Shown here: positions 24,378-36,562 of the stretch, in pieces
Layout: the number at the start of each line of letters is the position of its first letter
How positions within the stretch are numbered: the first letter of the stretch is position 1
From: Nicotiana tabacum
Taxonomy: Eukaryota; Streptophyta; Magnoliopsida; Solanales; Solanaceae
Direction: 5' to 3'
NCBI RefSeq assembly: GCF_000715075.1
Contig: NC_134085.1
Coordinates: forward strand, 136,166,060 to 136,230,059
DNA: 64,000 nucleotides
Made by a program: the position numbers and the translations under genes
The notes under the pieces: generated by a model
What the model saw: only the letters and a program-made list of their open reading frames with translations
Database searches by the model: none
What the model was told of the DNA's origin: nothing

Positions 24378-24430
24378 GGTTGCCTACGTATCCCGCCCCG
24401 AGAGACGAGAATCAGATTCGCGTAGTTCGG
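24378..24430 (-). other. Structured motif copy 7 (element B leader)
   Basis: GCCTACGTA, inner arms TCCCG/CGAGA (one mismatch), ATCAG, GCGTAGTTCGGG. Confidence 0.7.
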
Positions 24431-25340
24431 GCAGATTGGATACGGGCGAAAAATAAAAATAACAACTAATTTAGAGAAAATATGTTTTTTTTGTCTTTTC
24501 TTTCTCTTTTTTTTTGAAAAATGATGAAACATGTAAACTCTTCTTTTTATTTTATTTTTCCCCTTTTTTTTATTTTTGATTTTTGAAAAATGATGAAAAT
24601 GTACAAAAACTTTTGAATTTTTCAAGCTTTTTTTTTCTTAACAAAATGTAACAGAAAACATAATTAGGCCCCACTCGCTTTATCTTCACACTTCACCCTC
24701 TCTTTTTCTTTTTTTTCATTCTTTTCATTATTTTTTTTTTCATTTTTTCATTTACCCTCAGCTATCATTGGTCCGCCAAATGACCCTTTTACCCTTGAAT
24801 AAATGCAACATGCAGCACATAAGATGCATCAGGATGGTCTTTTATTTTTTGAGGTATACCTGTCCTAGACGGACCCAACCCCTGTGTTGAGTCCCCTAAG
24901 TCAAGTGCACATGACGCAAACAAGCGTTCCTACTAGGGATCCGTCATGAAGCTGAGTTATTCTAGGTTCAAAACCTGGGTTTATTGTTCTGGACTTGGCT
25001 TACCCCAGCAGACAGCTCGAGCTGAGGGGGGCAGCGTACCGGGAATACAGAAGCTTCACCGGCTTTGCACCTTGTCCGAACCTCGATCTAAATTTAGAAT
25101 ATGAGTCTAACAAAAAAGAAGTCACACGAAGTGCACACTTCTTAACGATTTAGAAGACTCAGAGAGAAGAGGGATTTCGCAAAAATTTATATACGGTTCA
25201 CGGAATATCAAAGCGCTAAAAACAATCAATTAGCACATTAGGCCCAAATCATGTAACAAAATCAGATAATGGATAAAGCCAACTATAACAATTATTCTAA
25301 GCTCGAATTCTTGAACCCTGAACTAGAGATTCTAGGTTTT

Positions 25341-25359
25341 ATCCCCAGCAGAGTCGCCA
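25341..25359 (-). promoter_or_regulatory. Primer binding site of element B (tRNA-Arg-like)
   Basis: The minus strand reads TGGCGACTCTGCTGGGGAT, identical to the element A site except for the last base, and lies four bases from the LTR. Confidence 0.75.
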
Positions 25360-25363
25360 GAGC

Positions 25364-27939
25364 TGTCACACCTTCCTTTTTACCTAAACCCCCGTAAAGG
25401 GATGTATATATAGGGAGTTTTTCCAATTAAAGGACAATCGAAATGAGATTTATTTATTAAAAATTCAGAGTCGTCACTTGGGATAATTTATGGTGTCCCA
25501 AGTCACCAGTTTAGAATCCCGAATCGAGAAAAAGCTTGACTCTGTATTACAGTCCGCGTACACAAAAATTCGGGTAAGGAATTATGTTAACCCGGGAGAA
25601 GGTGTTAGGCATTCCCGAATTCCGTGGTTCTAGAACGGTCGCTCAAATGTTATTTTTGGCTCAATTATTTGATTTTAAAAACACTTTTAGACCTATATGC
25701 ATTTTAGCTTTAAACCGCTTTTAATTGTTTTAAGGAAGATTTCAACGTCATCTAAAACACGTCCTTGGACCACGCCAAATGAAATGCACCCGCAGTCCGA
25801 GACACATTTTATTTAACGCTGTTAAGAATTAAAATTGGATCACACGAAATGCACACCCGAATTTTGGAAATTAGGCATCGTAACTATGTTACGGGAATCG
25901 TACCCATAATCACGATGGTTCATTAATCGCGCCTAAAACAAAGCTACAAAAGTTCAACAATTATTTTTCCTAAGTTTAAGATTATTGTAAGGCCTTGAGC
26001 TATGGAAAGTATGGAAGAAATAAAGTAAATTAATTGTGGAAAGGTGGTATAGCTTATTGAAGTATATACTAAAGTTATGGAGCTTCGCAAATGGAACTCT
26101 TAGTTTAATGTCAAATACAATTCTCCTCTTGAGATCGTAACCCATGACCTATTTACGAACAACAGTTCATAAGAAATCTAAGTAATATTCTAAAGATAAT
26201 AAAGTAATCAAATCAATCAAGAATCAGAAGCAAAGAATCAATTTCTTCAAATATATCCCAAAACAAAGCAGGAAGCATCATGTATCAAATAGAGCTCATA
26301 TTGCATTTAACAAACTTATTCACTCTAAACCAATTACTTTAACATAATTAATACCTTGTCCCTCTTCTTTGTGAAGTTATCTAGATTTCAAGGAAAGCTC
26401 CAGCAAGAGCCCAAAAGCAACAAGGGACTTGGCTATTAGTAATTCCAAACTTAAATTTTAGATGCATACATGAGGTGATCATGGGTATATAAGTAGAACC
26501 AATTTCTAAACAAGTAATAGAAATGTCTGTGCACTTTTGTATATAACATAATTTATGTGTCATTGGAAAGAGAAAAATGTCGTAAACTCAAATCCTTCAG
26601 AATAATGCACGAGAAATTACCTTCCACTCTACTGATACCTTTAATAACTTTTTATAGTTAATTAAATAACACTCAATCTCTTTACACTATCATTATTTAG
26701 TCCTGTGGTTCTTTTGAAATTGACCATGACTCCATTTTCTTTCATGCTCCAACCCACAGTGTCAATGCGACGAGTAGCGCCGGCCTCATTAAACTCAAAC
26801 ATCAAACATAAAGTCAATACAACTCCAATCATTAACCATAAAACCAGACAGATCCAAGCTAGAATTCAAACTCAAATATTCAGATTTAAACACTTAGCAA
26901 AGCAATTAAATGAAGAAGATCTAGTAGTCAATCCCAATAATTCCAAAAATTCGCCTATTAGGCTAAAATACAGGTTCGAAAGTAACAATACCTGGACAGT
27001 AGCGAAACAGGCAAAATAGAATCAAACAAAGGTGAAGAAGAAACTAGAAAGTTCAGCTACGCGGACTCAGCAGAACATCAACGACAGTTCCAGCGACCAA
27101 ACAAAACTTCTTCAACCCAAATGTCACTCGAAATTCCAAAAAAAAAAAAAAAAAAACTGAAGCAAAAGAGCAGAAATTCGAATAGCCTTCAAACCCTTTA
27201 TTTTCTGCTTTTTCATTCATTTTTCTTTTGAATCTGTCCATTTCTCTTGTATGTGTTTTTTTTTAATTTGATGGAAAGAAGATGATGAAGGTGAGGGAGA
27301 GGAGTAACGGCGCTGATTAATTTTTGGAGGGACTCTCTTTCGCCATTTGTTCGCTCCTGGAAAAGGAAAGAATTAAGGTGCTCTAGGTTGGGCAAAATGG
27401 GGGTTCTGTTATCTGGGGTTGATGGTGAGATCAAGAACCAGATCGAGGGGGGAGTCTCCTTAGTCTCTGCGGCTATCAGTTGATTCTTAGGCGCCCTCCT
27501 TATTAGATTTTTTTTGAGGTATCTTCTTTATATAGAGTCTAGGTTTTGGTAGGGTTTTTAGGTTAAGGGGTATGAGTCTAGGAATTATGGGCTAAGTTCA
27601 AAATTAGGCCTAAAAATGGATTGCTCGAACCCAAGTTCTATCCTTTCCCCGCGAACAAGACTAAAAATACGATCTCAATTATTAATTAGTCCTACTTAAG
27701 TAAAATAGCTGTTAAAATAAGACTGGCCTTTAAAATAAATTATTTTTTTTTTTGGTATTTTTCAATATTAAAAATGACTACAAAACATTAATGGAATAAT
27801 TTTTGTAATTTTCATTTTTCTTGTAATAAAATAAAGTAAAAGAGTAAAATTAATCAAAATAGTTGTATTATGCCTAAATTAAATATTTTACGCTAAAATA
27901 TAAAAAATCTTGGGAGGGTCAAAAAATCACATGTCTACA
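25364..27939 (-). repeat. 5' LTR of element B (2.6 kb, complete)
   Basis: Borders are TGTCACACC and ATGTCTACA. The first ~250 bp are related to the start of LTR A; the body is not. It shows the uninterrupted site (26,015/26,016) into which element A inserted in the partner LTR. No coding content. Confidence 0.85.
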
Positions 27940-28347
27940 GTCACAGAGTGAGAAACCACATTGTTGCCGACATACATACTCAACAATCAATTACCGGGAC
28001 GTAACAGCCGAGAAGATTCATTGCTACTGGGGGTGCAGTGCGGTACTTTCTTACTCCATCCCTTCTATACCATTGCCTAGGTCTTTTCCTTTTGATTGGT
28101 GTGTTTGCTGCAGCAGAGAAAGCAATCATTGGATGCATATGATCTCAAGCAGTTAAACATTATCGTCATATCTGCATGACGACATCTTCCATCACCGAGG
28201 TCACGCTTGGCACCATCTATTTAGTGCAGATGAATGTGCACGGTGCTAGGACACTCTGCTTCTTTAGCTGTTTTAATTTGAGGCTGTGAAAAGCGTTGTC
28301 ATGTCCCAAAAACGGAAATATTTGCTGTCGTCTTGCAAAGCAGCATA
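27940..28347. other. Short spacer between element B and the MurC-like gene
   Basis: 408 bp that should contain the 3' untranslated region of the minus-strand gene. I see no clear AATAAA signal on the minus strand and no other gene. Element B therefore lies within a few hundred bases of the stop codon. Confidence 0.5.
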
Positions 28348-31300
28348 TTATAGCAATCTCTGCTGCAATTCAGGTAGTAGTTTATGACCCACCGAAGTTA
28401 TGTCTCCTGAAAGAAGATATCAAAATCAGTCTCATAATAAGAAGCCAAAGATTCTTGTGCCTTTTTCTATTGCTTATTTCTTTTCTTTTCCTTTTCCATC
28501 TCGGCTAAGAATGGCCTCCCTAGACAACGGACTACTGTTATACAAGGGCTTTCAGAGTCGTATAAAACAGAATGTTCACCTGCTCCTAAAGTCAAGATAA
28601 CAGTTTCATGATCGGGATCCTTGGATATCTGATCAACCAGCTTTTCCAGCACTTGTATCTGGTATGTTCACAGCATAAAAAAGGGGAAATTAGAAGAAAG
28701 GTTAACTTAACCAAGATGAACCATAAGCTGCCACTGACAATTCAAGCTGACTAGTCCAGAAAACATTGTAAATATTGGTTATCATGAAAAGAATTTTCCA
28801 TTTATTAATTAGACCAAAGAGAATTTTGAAGGGGAGCCTTGGAGCAATGGTAAAATTGTCGGTCACGGGTTCGAGCTGTAGAAGCAGCCAGTAATGCATG
28901 CATTAGAGTAGGCAGTCTACATCACACCCCTTGGGTGTGGCCCTTCCCAGACCCCGCGTGAATGCGGGATATTTTGTTCATCAGGCTGTCCTTTTTTAAA
29001 GTAGGAACTCAAGTACTTACTGGAAGACTGACTTGTTCTCATATCCAAATAATTAGTGACTACAAGGAGAGGACAACAAATTTTTTGAGGTAACTACAAC
29101 ATTTACAACCGTGAGGAAGTTTTCTTAGTTGCAGAGAGTTCCGTACCAGGGTAGGGATAAACTCAGATGGTGGGCCAACTATAGACATTGCAAGATCCCT
29201 TCCACTGATCTTCCAAAGATTTCTTTCTCTAGCTGCATAAATCTAGCAGCAGAAACAAAAATTATATCTCCTTTGCCAAGAGAAAAGGAAAGGGGAATAT
29301 AGAAACATTATCACTTAAGTAGCTTTACAACTCAAAGTGGGATTATACCTCTGTAATCACAACCCTATTCGCATTAGTGAATGCAGTAGCAAAGTCATCT
29401 TTCAATGCTGCTAGGCGACTGCAAATTATGAAAATTTCAAGCATTGTGCAATCAATGTAATTGTAATTTGGAAGGAGAATACTTTCAGGTACATACCTGT
29501 AAGTATGAGGCTGAAATATTACTATAAGTTCTTGAAATGGAAATATCTGGCGTGCTGCCTGAAGAACAGCTTGAATCTCGGTGGGATGGTGAGCGTAGTC
29601 ATCATAAATATGGCACCCGCGTACAGTACCTATCTTCTCAAAACGTCTGGAAACACCTCTAAATATTTGCATGTGAAGCTTCAAATAAGCCATGGAACTA
29701 AGAAATTTTTTCTGATCCGCAAAAAGAGCATGGATAGTTGCAATGACCTGCAGGTTGGAATGTCCACAGCAGCAACAGAACAAATCAAACATTAACTTCA
29801 CTTGGAGTGGACGAACGAATGAATTTGCATGCTACAACATGTTTTCTTCTAATACAGATGCCTAAACTATAAGATAATCTTGAGCAGCCAACAAATTATT
29901 CTCCATTTTGGGGACCATCAAGTTCGAATTAAATCAAAATTGATTAGCTGTACTGGCATTGTTTATAGCCAAAAATATTTGAGTAAAGGTCATAAAGTAA
30001 AATAAAAAGAAAAGAAGGAAAAGAGTTCTGCAACTTTTAAATGTCGACTTACACTAAAAAAATAAAAAGATAAAAATGTTTGCTTACTGCTAATGAATTA
30101 AGAACATTGTGGACTCCAGGAATCTGTAGGCTGATGTCCGCAATATGATGTCGCTTGTGAAACTGAATAATGAAATAAGATCTTTAAGCAACCATCCATG
30201 CACAAATATAAGAGGTATTCCATATGCCAGTAACTTCAAATAACTACAGGGGGTAGGTATAAATAGAAGACAGCAAAAACTTTATTCTCCATACCGTTAT
30301 ATTTTGGTATTTATCTGCAATAATATTGTGCAACATACAGAAGTTGCAAGACTTCAACTTCGTCAACAGAAATAAAGTTAAATTGAAAATTACCCCATAA
30401 AACAAAATTTATGCACAAGACCAAGAATCTATTTGTTTGGTAATATTCATGTTAATATATAGACTTTTAAATTAACCTACATGCAAATCTGAATTGCCCA
30501 AAATCAAATCGAGAAAGTATAATTGCTCTTTCAGTTGATGTGACAGTGCTGCAAAATTCAGGACACAGTCTAATTTTCTATGACTGAGATTCTTTAATAT
30601 ATTTGATCTAAAAAGTTCCAGTTCACAACTGACAATATTTCCCATATAGTTTCTAAATATACAATATCTTTTCAAAATTTAAGGGAGCATTTGGTATGAC
30701 AGAAAACATTTCTTTCCCCTTCCAGGAAATGACTTATTTTCTGTTTTTTCTGGAAAATGTTTTCTGGTGTTCGGTGTTTGGTCGGACAGTAGAAAATTTA
30801 ACTCTTCAATCCTACTTTACTGTATTCCAAATTGCATAGGTTTTTCGGTATGGAAGGAGCAAGAAAGGAGCTTATTTCCCAAATGTTCACTTTATTTTGT
30901 GAGGTGATGCATTCTCTCATAATCTTTTGAAGAAACAGAAACAGAAACAGAAATCAGGAATTGTTTTGAATTGGACTCTCCAGTTAGTTTCAGAGAGGAA
31001 GACAGAAGTTATGATATGCACTTTATGTTAAGCTTCTGTAAATTGTTCTTTCACTTTCTTGAAAAGTGAATTTATGGATCATGCAGCAAGAGTTGCCAAC
31101 TCAAGTACAAAGCAGGAGTAGAATATGTGAAGCATTTTCACCTCCTTAGTCATAAGCTATCCACAAGTTCCCTGTATGTTATTGTCAAATGATACATCGA
31201 AAACTTATGAATGTATTTCAGTTTTACATGAAACTAGTATGTTTCATCTCTGGACGTGATAAAGGAATCAACTCTAGAATCTGACAACAAAATTAGAGAT

Positions 31301-34300
31301 AGAGCGAAAATGGCCTAAAACGAGTGCTTCTGGAAGGGCAGAGCTAAGAACAAATGTACTCACCAGCTTATAGTCACTACCTCCACAACAGTTTGGGGAT
31401 ATTGATAAGGGATGCCAATCGTTACAACTAGAAATTCCATAAGTTGAAATCTGGAATGCATCATTCCGAAGAATTGAACTAGGATCAGAGTCTGAGTCCA
31501 TTTTGTTGACCAAAGAGCATGCACCTAGACTGTAATCACTCAATCAGAAAAGTATTATTGGCAACTACATTGGACAGGGAAATTCAATATTTCCTTCTTT
31601 AGCCTCAGAATTAGATCTATTTGCACATTCTATAACTAAAGATAATAGAAGCCACCAAATAATAGTTCATAAAAAATATATGGTCGTGGGTTAATGTTCC
31701 ACAACCATATATCAGTAATAGAACGATCAATGTATCAGAGGAAAAACATAATGAGTTCACTTTTCTGGTCGTGGGTTAATGTTCCATATCCTCATGATGC
31801 AGCAACCACAAGTTGGTTGGGACATATGATTCTATAAGAACCATAGTCAGCGAACACTGCTTAGAACATGAGGACCCTTAATATCTTCATAATAGTGATT
31901 TTACAGGCCAATGACCAACGAAGTAGTAGCAGGTGCTTAAAAAGAAATATGGCATAGTGATTGTCCTCCTTCAGGATATGTTTCCTATGAAGAGTGAGTA
32001 AAACATTTGTGGAAAAATCTTCAACAAATTTCTGTTTAAGCAAGAAAACTTTGTTGCTAAATCCATTCAATCCATGAAATATATCAACTGTGGGACAAAG
32101 TTAGCACTACATACCTATCACCGCATAAAATTAAATGTCCTCCGACCTTTATCTGCCCTATGAACTTCCGGAAAATAGTTTTAACTGCTTCCTGATATAG
32201 AAAAAATCAGGTGATTTTCCGGAGACAATAATTTAAATTTAAAATACTTGGTTAATACTATAACAAGTGAATCACCGACCTCATCTTGGAAAATGTCTAC
32301 ATGCTCCCAATCTATATTTGTTACCACAGCTATCCGAGGTGTTACTCCAAGGAAGCAACAGTCATACTCATCAGCCTACATAAAAAAGCACAAAAATCAG
32401 AGTTCCAGGAATAACAAACTATGATAATCTTGAGTGACTCCTATAATTTTACAAACTAAAACCAACTCATGCAGATTAAAAGACACAAGAATAGAGGAGT
32501 AACAGTATTGGATACCTCCAATACAAAGTTGCCACCAGTTCCACAGATGATGTTTCTTTCAGCAAGCTGCAGAAGACAGTTATGTCAAAAGTAAGTTTTG
32601 CATGTAAATGAAAAATATCAGAGTGGGATACATATGCTCTAATGTGAACAAAAAACAGTTTTGCAAACACCATTGACAAACTCCCAACGAGCATAAAAAA
32701 AAAAAAGGCAGCCCGCTGCACAAAGCTTCCCGCGTTCATATGCGGGGTAGGGCCGCACCAAAAGGGGTGTGATGTAGACAGCTTATCCTAAAGCAAACAT
32801 TAGTGGCTGCTTCCACAGCTCGAACCCGTGACTCTATCGGTCACACGGAGACAACTTTATTGTTGCTTCTAATGGGCATATCTGGAGAAACTTTGCACAG
32901 AAAGCATAGTAGTACAAATTCACTTCTAAGAGGAAGAGACAGAGTAAACCTACCTGTGGCACCCAAGCCCCAATTACAGCTGTAAGATCATTGCCCATTG
33001 CATTTAAGACATAAGCAAGCATACTAGCTGTGGTACTCTTCCCTGCATTGGTCAACATATTAGCAGAAAGCAGGAGAAGTAAATATTGGTGGTAAATATC
33101 ACATGATCAGAGTAGGTCAAAGTCATTCTGACCAGACTAAATAACAGAAAATATTAATGGTCCAAAGGCCTTGAACAATCGGTCTCAGCTGATAAATATC
33201 ATATATTCAGAGCCAAACATTGATCTGGCATTACAAGTCCTATCCATGCACTCACAACATGAATGTTTACCTATTATTTGAATATGTTTTTGCTAATAAC
33301 ATATTTTTCGTTAGTAACAAATGTTTTTGCTAATTACATAATATAGAGAGCAGGCATGACCTCCAGATATTAGCAACCTACAGTATAGGTGCCTAGAACT
33401 CTCCTCTTCCAAATGTTGCCTAATCCTTGTCGTCTTCTCCTTTCTTTCTCAGAAAAACCCCCAATCGGTGGTGTTGCTGTTCCCCCCTTCCGGATACTCT
33501 CTGCCTTGAATCCTTCTTCACACCTAATGCTTGTGCAAGACACTTGTGTATGCAGTTTCCACAGATCATATCGCTAAGCCAATAAAGCAGAAAAGTTTCA
33601 AGGTTTGGCAGAGCTGATTAACACAAGCAAAATGGTTTGTGCTACAAGCGAACTAGTGAAGTTCGTCATATTTCAGGCTTCTTCAGAAATACAAGATTAC
33701 ATCGCGATTATAGTCAACATCTCATAAAAGGATCAGTTTGGTAAATAAGGACGTTCACATTGTACATAATTACAAAATCCTCATGCTTTTAGAGCAACTG
33801 ATTCACCCAAGAGAAATGGCTAGTACAGTGTATATCAAACCTCAGCAAACTTTCCACATTTTTTTAGGCTTCCGTGTAATGCAAGCAAATATTGAGAATA
33901 TTTTCACGATCTCAGAACTTGGCCACGTTTAACAAAGCTCAGACATAGAAAAGACTTTGTCACGTATTAATATCTCAGCAAACACCAAAGAAATACGATT
34001 ACCATGGCTCCCACTGACAGCAATGAGGTTGTAGCTTTCAGTGATCCTGCCCAACCAAGCTCCTCGCTCGTACCTACAAGAACAGAGCACCATGTCTACT
34101 ATCTGAATTTATGTGTAACTTGGATAATGGAAGTACAATCAAATAATTAAGATCACTGTACTCACACAGGTACTCCAACAGACTCGGCATATAAAATCTC
34201 GACATTGTCTTCACAAATCGCGCTCGACACAACAAGGGCATCAGGCATCGAACCGTTATGCTTTCTCAAACTAAGCTCAGAATGGCCTGTATACACTCGG

Positions 34301-35250
34301 GCACCGGCTTCTCGCAATGCGTCCATGGCTTTATTCCACATTATATCAGAACCGCTGACCTCGTAACCCTAATGCATTTCAAATTTAGCTTAGTTTTATT
34401 ATACCTACCAGAACATTAGGTGAAAATGGAAGAAACAAAGAAAAGTAATTGTATTATACTAACACCCAGCTCACTAATTCAGCCGTCTAAATAACAAAGG
34501 ATAGTTTGATTCACATAGTAGCTACGCTGGAACTCTACTAGTACATATATTGTCATGCGGTGAATAGTAATGTAAGGATTGTTATTTGTTGAAGAATAAT
34601 GTATGTCGTAAATCAAATGTTGTATTAGACTATTAGTTATGAATCATGAGCAATTTTACGCCGAGATTATTTCTATTCCTGCAGCCAACGAAGTGATCCC
34701 TAAGAATTTAGGGAGGTGTGACCAGCTATTTGTGCAAATGAAAATGTTACTTCATCCGACCAAAAATAAGACAGGGTTTTGTAGTACCATAGTTAAATTA
34801 TCCAATTCAAACATGATTTCACAATTAACACTTCCGAAACTCCATAGCAGGTAACATTTCAACTTTTTTCTACTTACAAACATTTAAAAAGTGCTCTATA
34901 AAATTTTCGTAAAAGCAGCTTGTCACCAAATATATAAATAGTGAGAGAGAGAGAGAGAGAGAGAGTACTTGTTTTAGAGCAAGCATGGCGAGAGCGGACA
35001 AACCACAACCTCCGACTCCGACAAAGTGTATCCACTCCTTCTTTTTCCGCTCGCTTGCATCAATCGCTTCACAATTTTCGCATTCCTTGATCACTGCAGG
35101 GAATTTCAAAGCAAGGGAAGCTGTTCGAACATAATTTAATTTGCGACGCCGAAGAAGCATTTGGCCGCGATTTGTGAGCATAATAGCTGGAGAATAACTG
35201 AAACATTTTGCCGGGTAATTCAACGGTGATTTTACCGCCGGCGGTTCCAT
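28348..35250 (-). CDS. murC-like: MurC-like UDP-N-acetylmuramate--L-alanine ligase, 14 exons, 557 aa
   Basis: Exons (minus strand): 35250-34969, 34368-34166, 34073-34003, 33042-32954, 32566-32516, 32375-32280, 32191-32115, 31538-31364, 30162-30088, 29747-29497, 29418-29349, 29242-29147, 28658-28580, 28406-28348. All 13 introns are GT-AG, frame is kept throughout, total 1,674 nt. Residues 1-70 are basic and Ser/Arg-rich, fitting a plastid transit peptide. Mur ligase hallmarks: HFVGVGGCG (75-83), ATP loop SGSHGKSTT (182-190), EADEYD (232-237), NIDWEHVD (252-259, metal-binding His), GVSRRFE (404-410), DDYAHHPTE (422-430), FQPHTYSR (451-458), LTLGAGD near the end. Exon 8 adds a low-complexity insert. 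The family joins L-alanine to UDP-MurNAc in peptidoglycan synthesis; whether it does so in this plant is inference. The ATG at 35,250 is preferred; an earlier in-frame TTG is not a start. Confidence 0.92.
28831..28997 (+). mobile_element. tRNA-derived SINE in intron 12
   Basis: Starts GGGGAGCCTTGG, has a box-B-like GGTTCGAGC, the conserved GTCTACATCACACCCCTT and GGCCCTTCCCAGACCCCGCG body, and ends in CAGGCTGTC plus a T run. This is the pattern of a common Solanaceae/eudicot SINE family. It is on the strand opposite to the gene. Confidence 0.85.
30700..30767. repeat. Inverted repeat in intron 8 (possible MITE remnant)
   Basis: CAGAAAACATTTC at 30,700 pairs with GAAAATGTTTTCTG at 30,753. The surrounding GCATTTGGTATGACAG and GGTGTTTGGTCGG look like ends of a small inverted-repeat element, but I find no clear target duplication. 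Confidence 0.45.
31684..31790. repeat. Duplicated 20-mer in intron 7
   Basis: GGTCGTGGGTTAATGTTCCA occurs at about 31,683 and again about 82 bp downstream. Confidence 0.6.
32697..32877 (-). mobile_element. tRNA-derived SINE in intron 4
   Basis: Same family as the one at 28,831 but in the opposite orientation: on the minus strand it has GTCACGGGTTCGAGC, GTCTACATCACACCCCTTTT, GCGGCCCTACCCCGC and ends GCGGGCTGCC plus an 11-T tail. The 5' end is degraded. Confidence 0.85.
34940..34966. repeat. (GA)n/(CT)n microsatellite at the exon 1 donor
   Basis: On the gene strand the exon 1 donor GTACTCTCTC runs straight into a (CT)n tract of about 24 bp, starting three bases inside intron 1. Confidence 0.85.
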
Positions 35251-35679
35251 TTTTTCATGGTTTAGGAGACGTGGCGATACTTCGCGGCTCAAAGCAAAGT
35301 CGTCACCCCATGTTTAGTAATTCAAATTTTGAACTCCCAAGACAGCCTGTGGGCCGGGCTCATTACTCCTTTGTCATCAAGTCCAAAATAGTAAACTCCG
35401 TGCGTGTATGATTGAGTTTGGGGGGGGGGGGGGGTTCCATCGATCTTTACCGTATCAATTATTAGGAGTAGATTTTTTAAATAAAATCTTAAGTTTTCAA
35501 TAAAAAATTATAATTGTAAGTTTTAAATTTTATACAAGAAATCAGGCATCCAACGAAAATGAATAAATTTATAGATATAAAATATATTTATATTTTAAGT
35601 TTAACAATAATGAACATTAAAAATTTTAAGATTGGGCCTTGGAATAGCTACAAGTAGCACCCAGTCTTACTCTACTACA
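35251..35679 (-). promoter_or_regulatory. 5' flank of the MurC-like gene
   Basis: Only about 430 bp separate the ATG from the hAT target duplication, so the promoter must lie here or inside transposon sequence. It contains a run of 15 G (35,420-35,434) and AT-rich DNA further out. I see no convincing TATA box. Confidence 0.4.
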
Positions 35680-36562
35680 ATTAAAACTATACATGTTTAG
35701 CGGGCCGGGTTAACCCGGCTCCGGACTGGCCCAGACCAATATTAAACCAGACTGGCCCGAATCGGTGGTAGGGGTCGGGTAAGGCTTGGTTTTGGGGGGG
35801 GGGGGGGGCGAGGGTAAGGGTGTTGGGACATTTACATTTTTCTTACCGGTTAACCGGACCGGTCAAATCCGGTCAAGAAAAATTAGGGATGGTAAGCGGT
35901 GCGGGGCGGTGGGGGTGCGAGGCGGGTTTTCTCTTAACAAATTCCAACCCGTCCCGCCCCGTCCCGCCCCGCATAAGAGTTGCACCCGCGTTCACCTGCC
36001 CTGCATTCACACCAGCGCCTACCCCCTCCCCCCGCCCTGCGTAGCTATTTTTTTCTTCATTTTTTTTTAGTTTTATATGTTCTCTTTTTATTTTTGCTTT
36101 TTAAATACTTTATATTATATTTTCTTTGAGGCCAAAATGCAAAAATTAAGATCTGCCATCTATGGGGTCATATGAAATAATTGACCAATTAAACATATTG
36201 TATAGTTATAGGCTATATGATATAACTATTTAAAACAGAATTATTTACTTAATTAGTAGTAAATAATTTTTGGTCAATAATATCCCTCTACACAATAACA
36301 TTGTTGTTGCTTCTTGAACAATAGAAGAACATCGTAGAGGCGATTTGGGAGAGTTGAGCCCACAATCTTATTTTAATCTTTTGGTCCTTCTTTTATAATT
36401 TTCCCTCAATAATAATAGTAATAACAATGACAACATATATGATAACCTATATTGTGATAACCCAATCTGCCTGTAATGTGTTTGCTTTAGGCATAGGACC
36501 ACACAATTTTAAAATTGTCACTAGAAGTCTAATTATATTTATTATACAACAAAGATGTTCAT

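Larger units (their letters stand above)
22739..25340 (-). other. Element B leader, no ORF1 recognisable
   Basis: About 2.6 kb, strongly T-rich on the plus strand (23,020-24,000 and 24,480-24,740). No counterpart of element A's ORF1 can be seen. It holds motif copies 6 and 7 and the conserved block at 24,850-25,200 shared with element A. Confidence 0.6.
13898..27939 (-). mobile_element. Element B: deletion-derived Tat/Ogre-type retrotransposon
   Basis: Read on the minus strand: 5' LTR (27,939-25,364), primer site, long leader, broken gag, last part of integrase, a 4 kb 3' region with tandem repeats, purine tract, and the part of the 3' LTR that element A left in this window. Protease, RT, RNase H and most of integrase are missing between 20,846 and 20,362. 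It cannot move without a helper. The two LTR portions are alike with scattered differences (a few per hundred bases by eye). Confidence 0.8.

Noticed and set aside
28301..28347. Alternative last exon of the MurC-like gene read through 28,348
   Set aside because: Using the acceptor at 28,407 gives a phase-correct exon with DITSVG and a stop at 28,348; the other acceptor breaks the family ending.
28850..28880. tRNA gene
   Set aside because: The box-B-like GGTTCGAGC belongs to a SINE with a typical SINE body and T tail; no cloverleaf can be completed.
33389..33577. 62-codon plus-strand frame in MurC intron 3
   Set aside because: Located in an intron, antisense, low complexity, no homology I recognise.
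35250..35292. Longer N-terminus of the MurC-like protein starting at 35,292
   Set aside because: The codon there is TTG; the first ATG in frame is 35,250.
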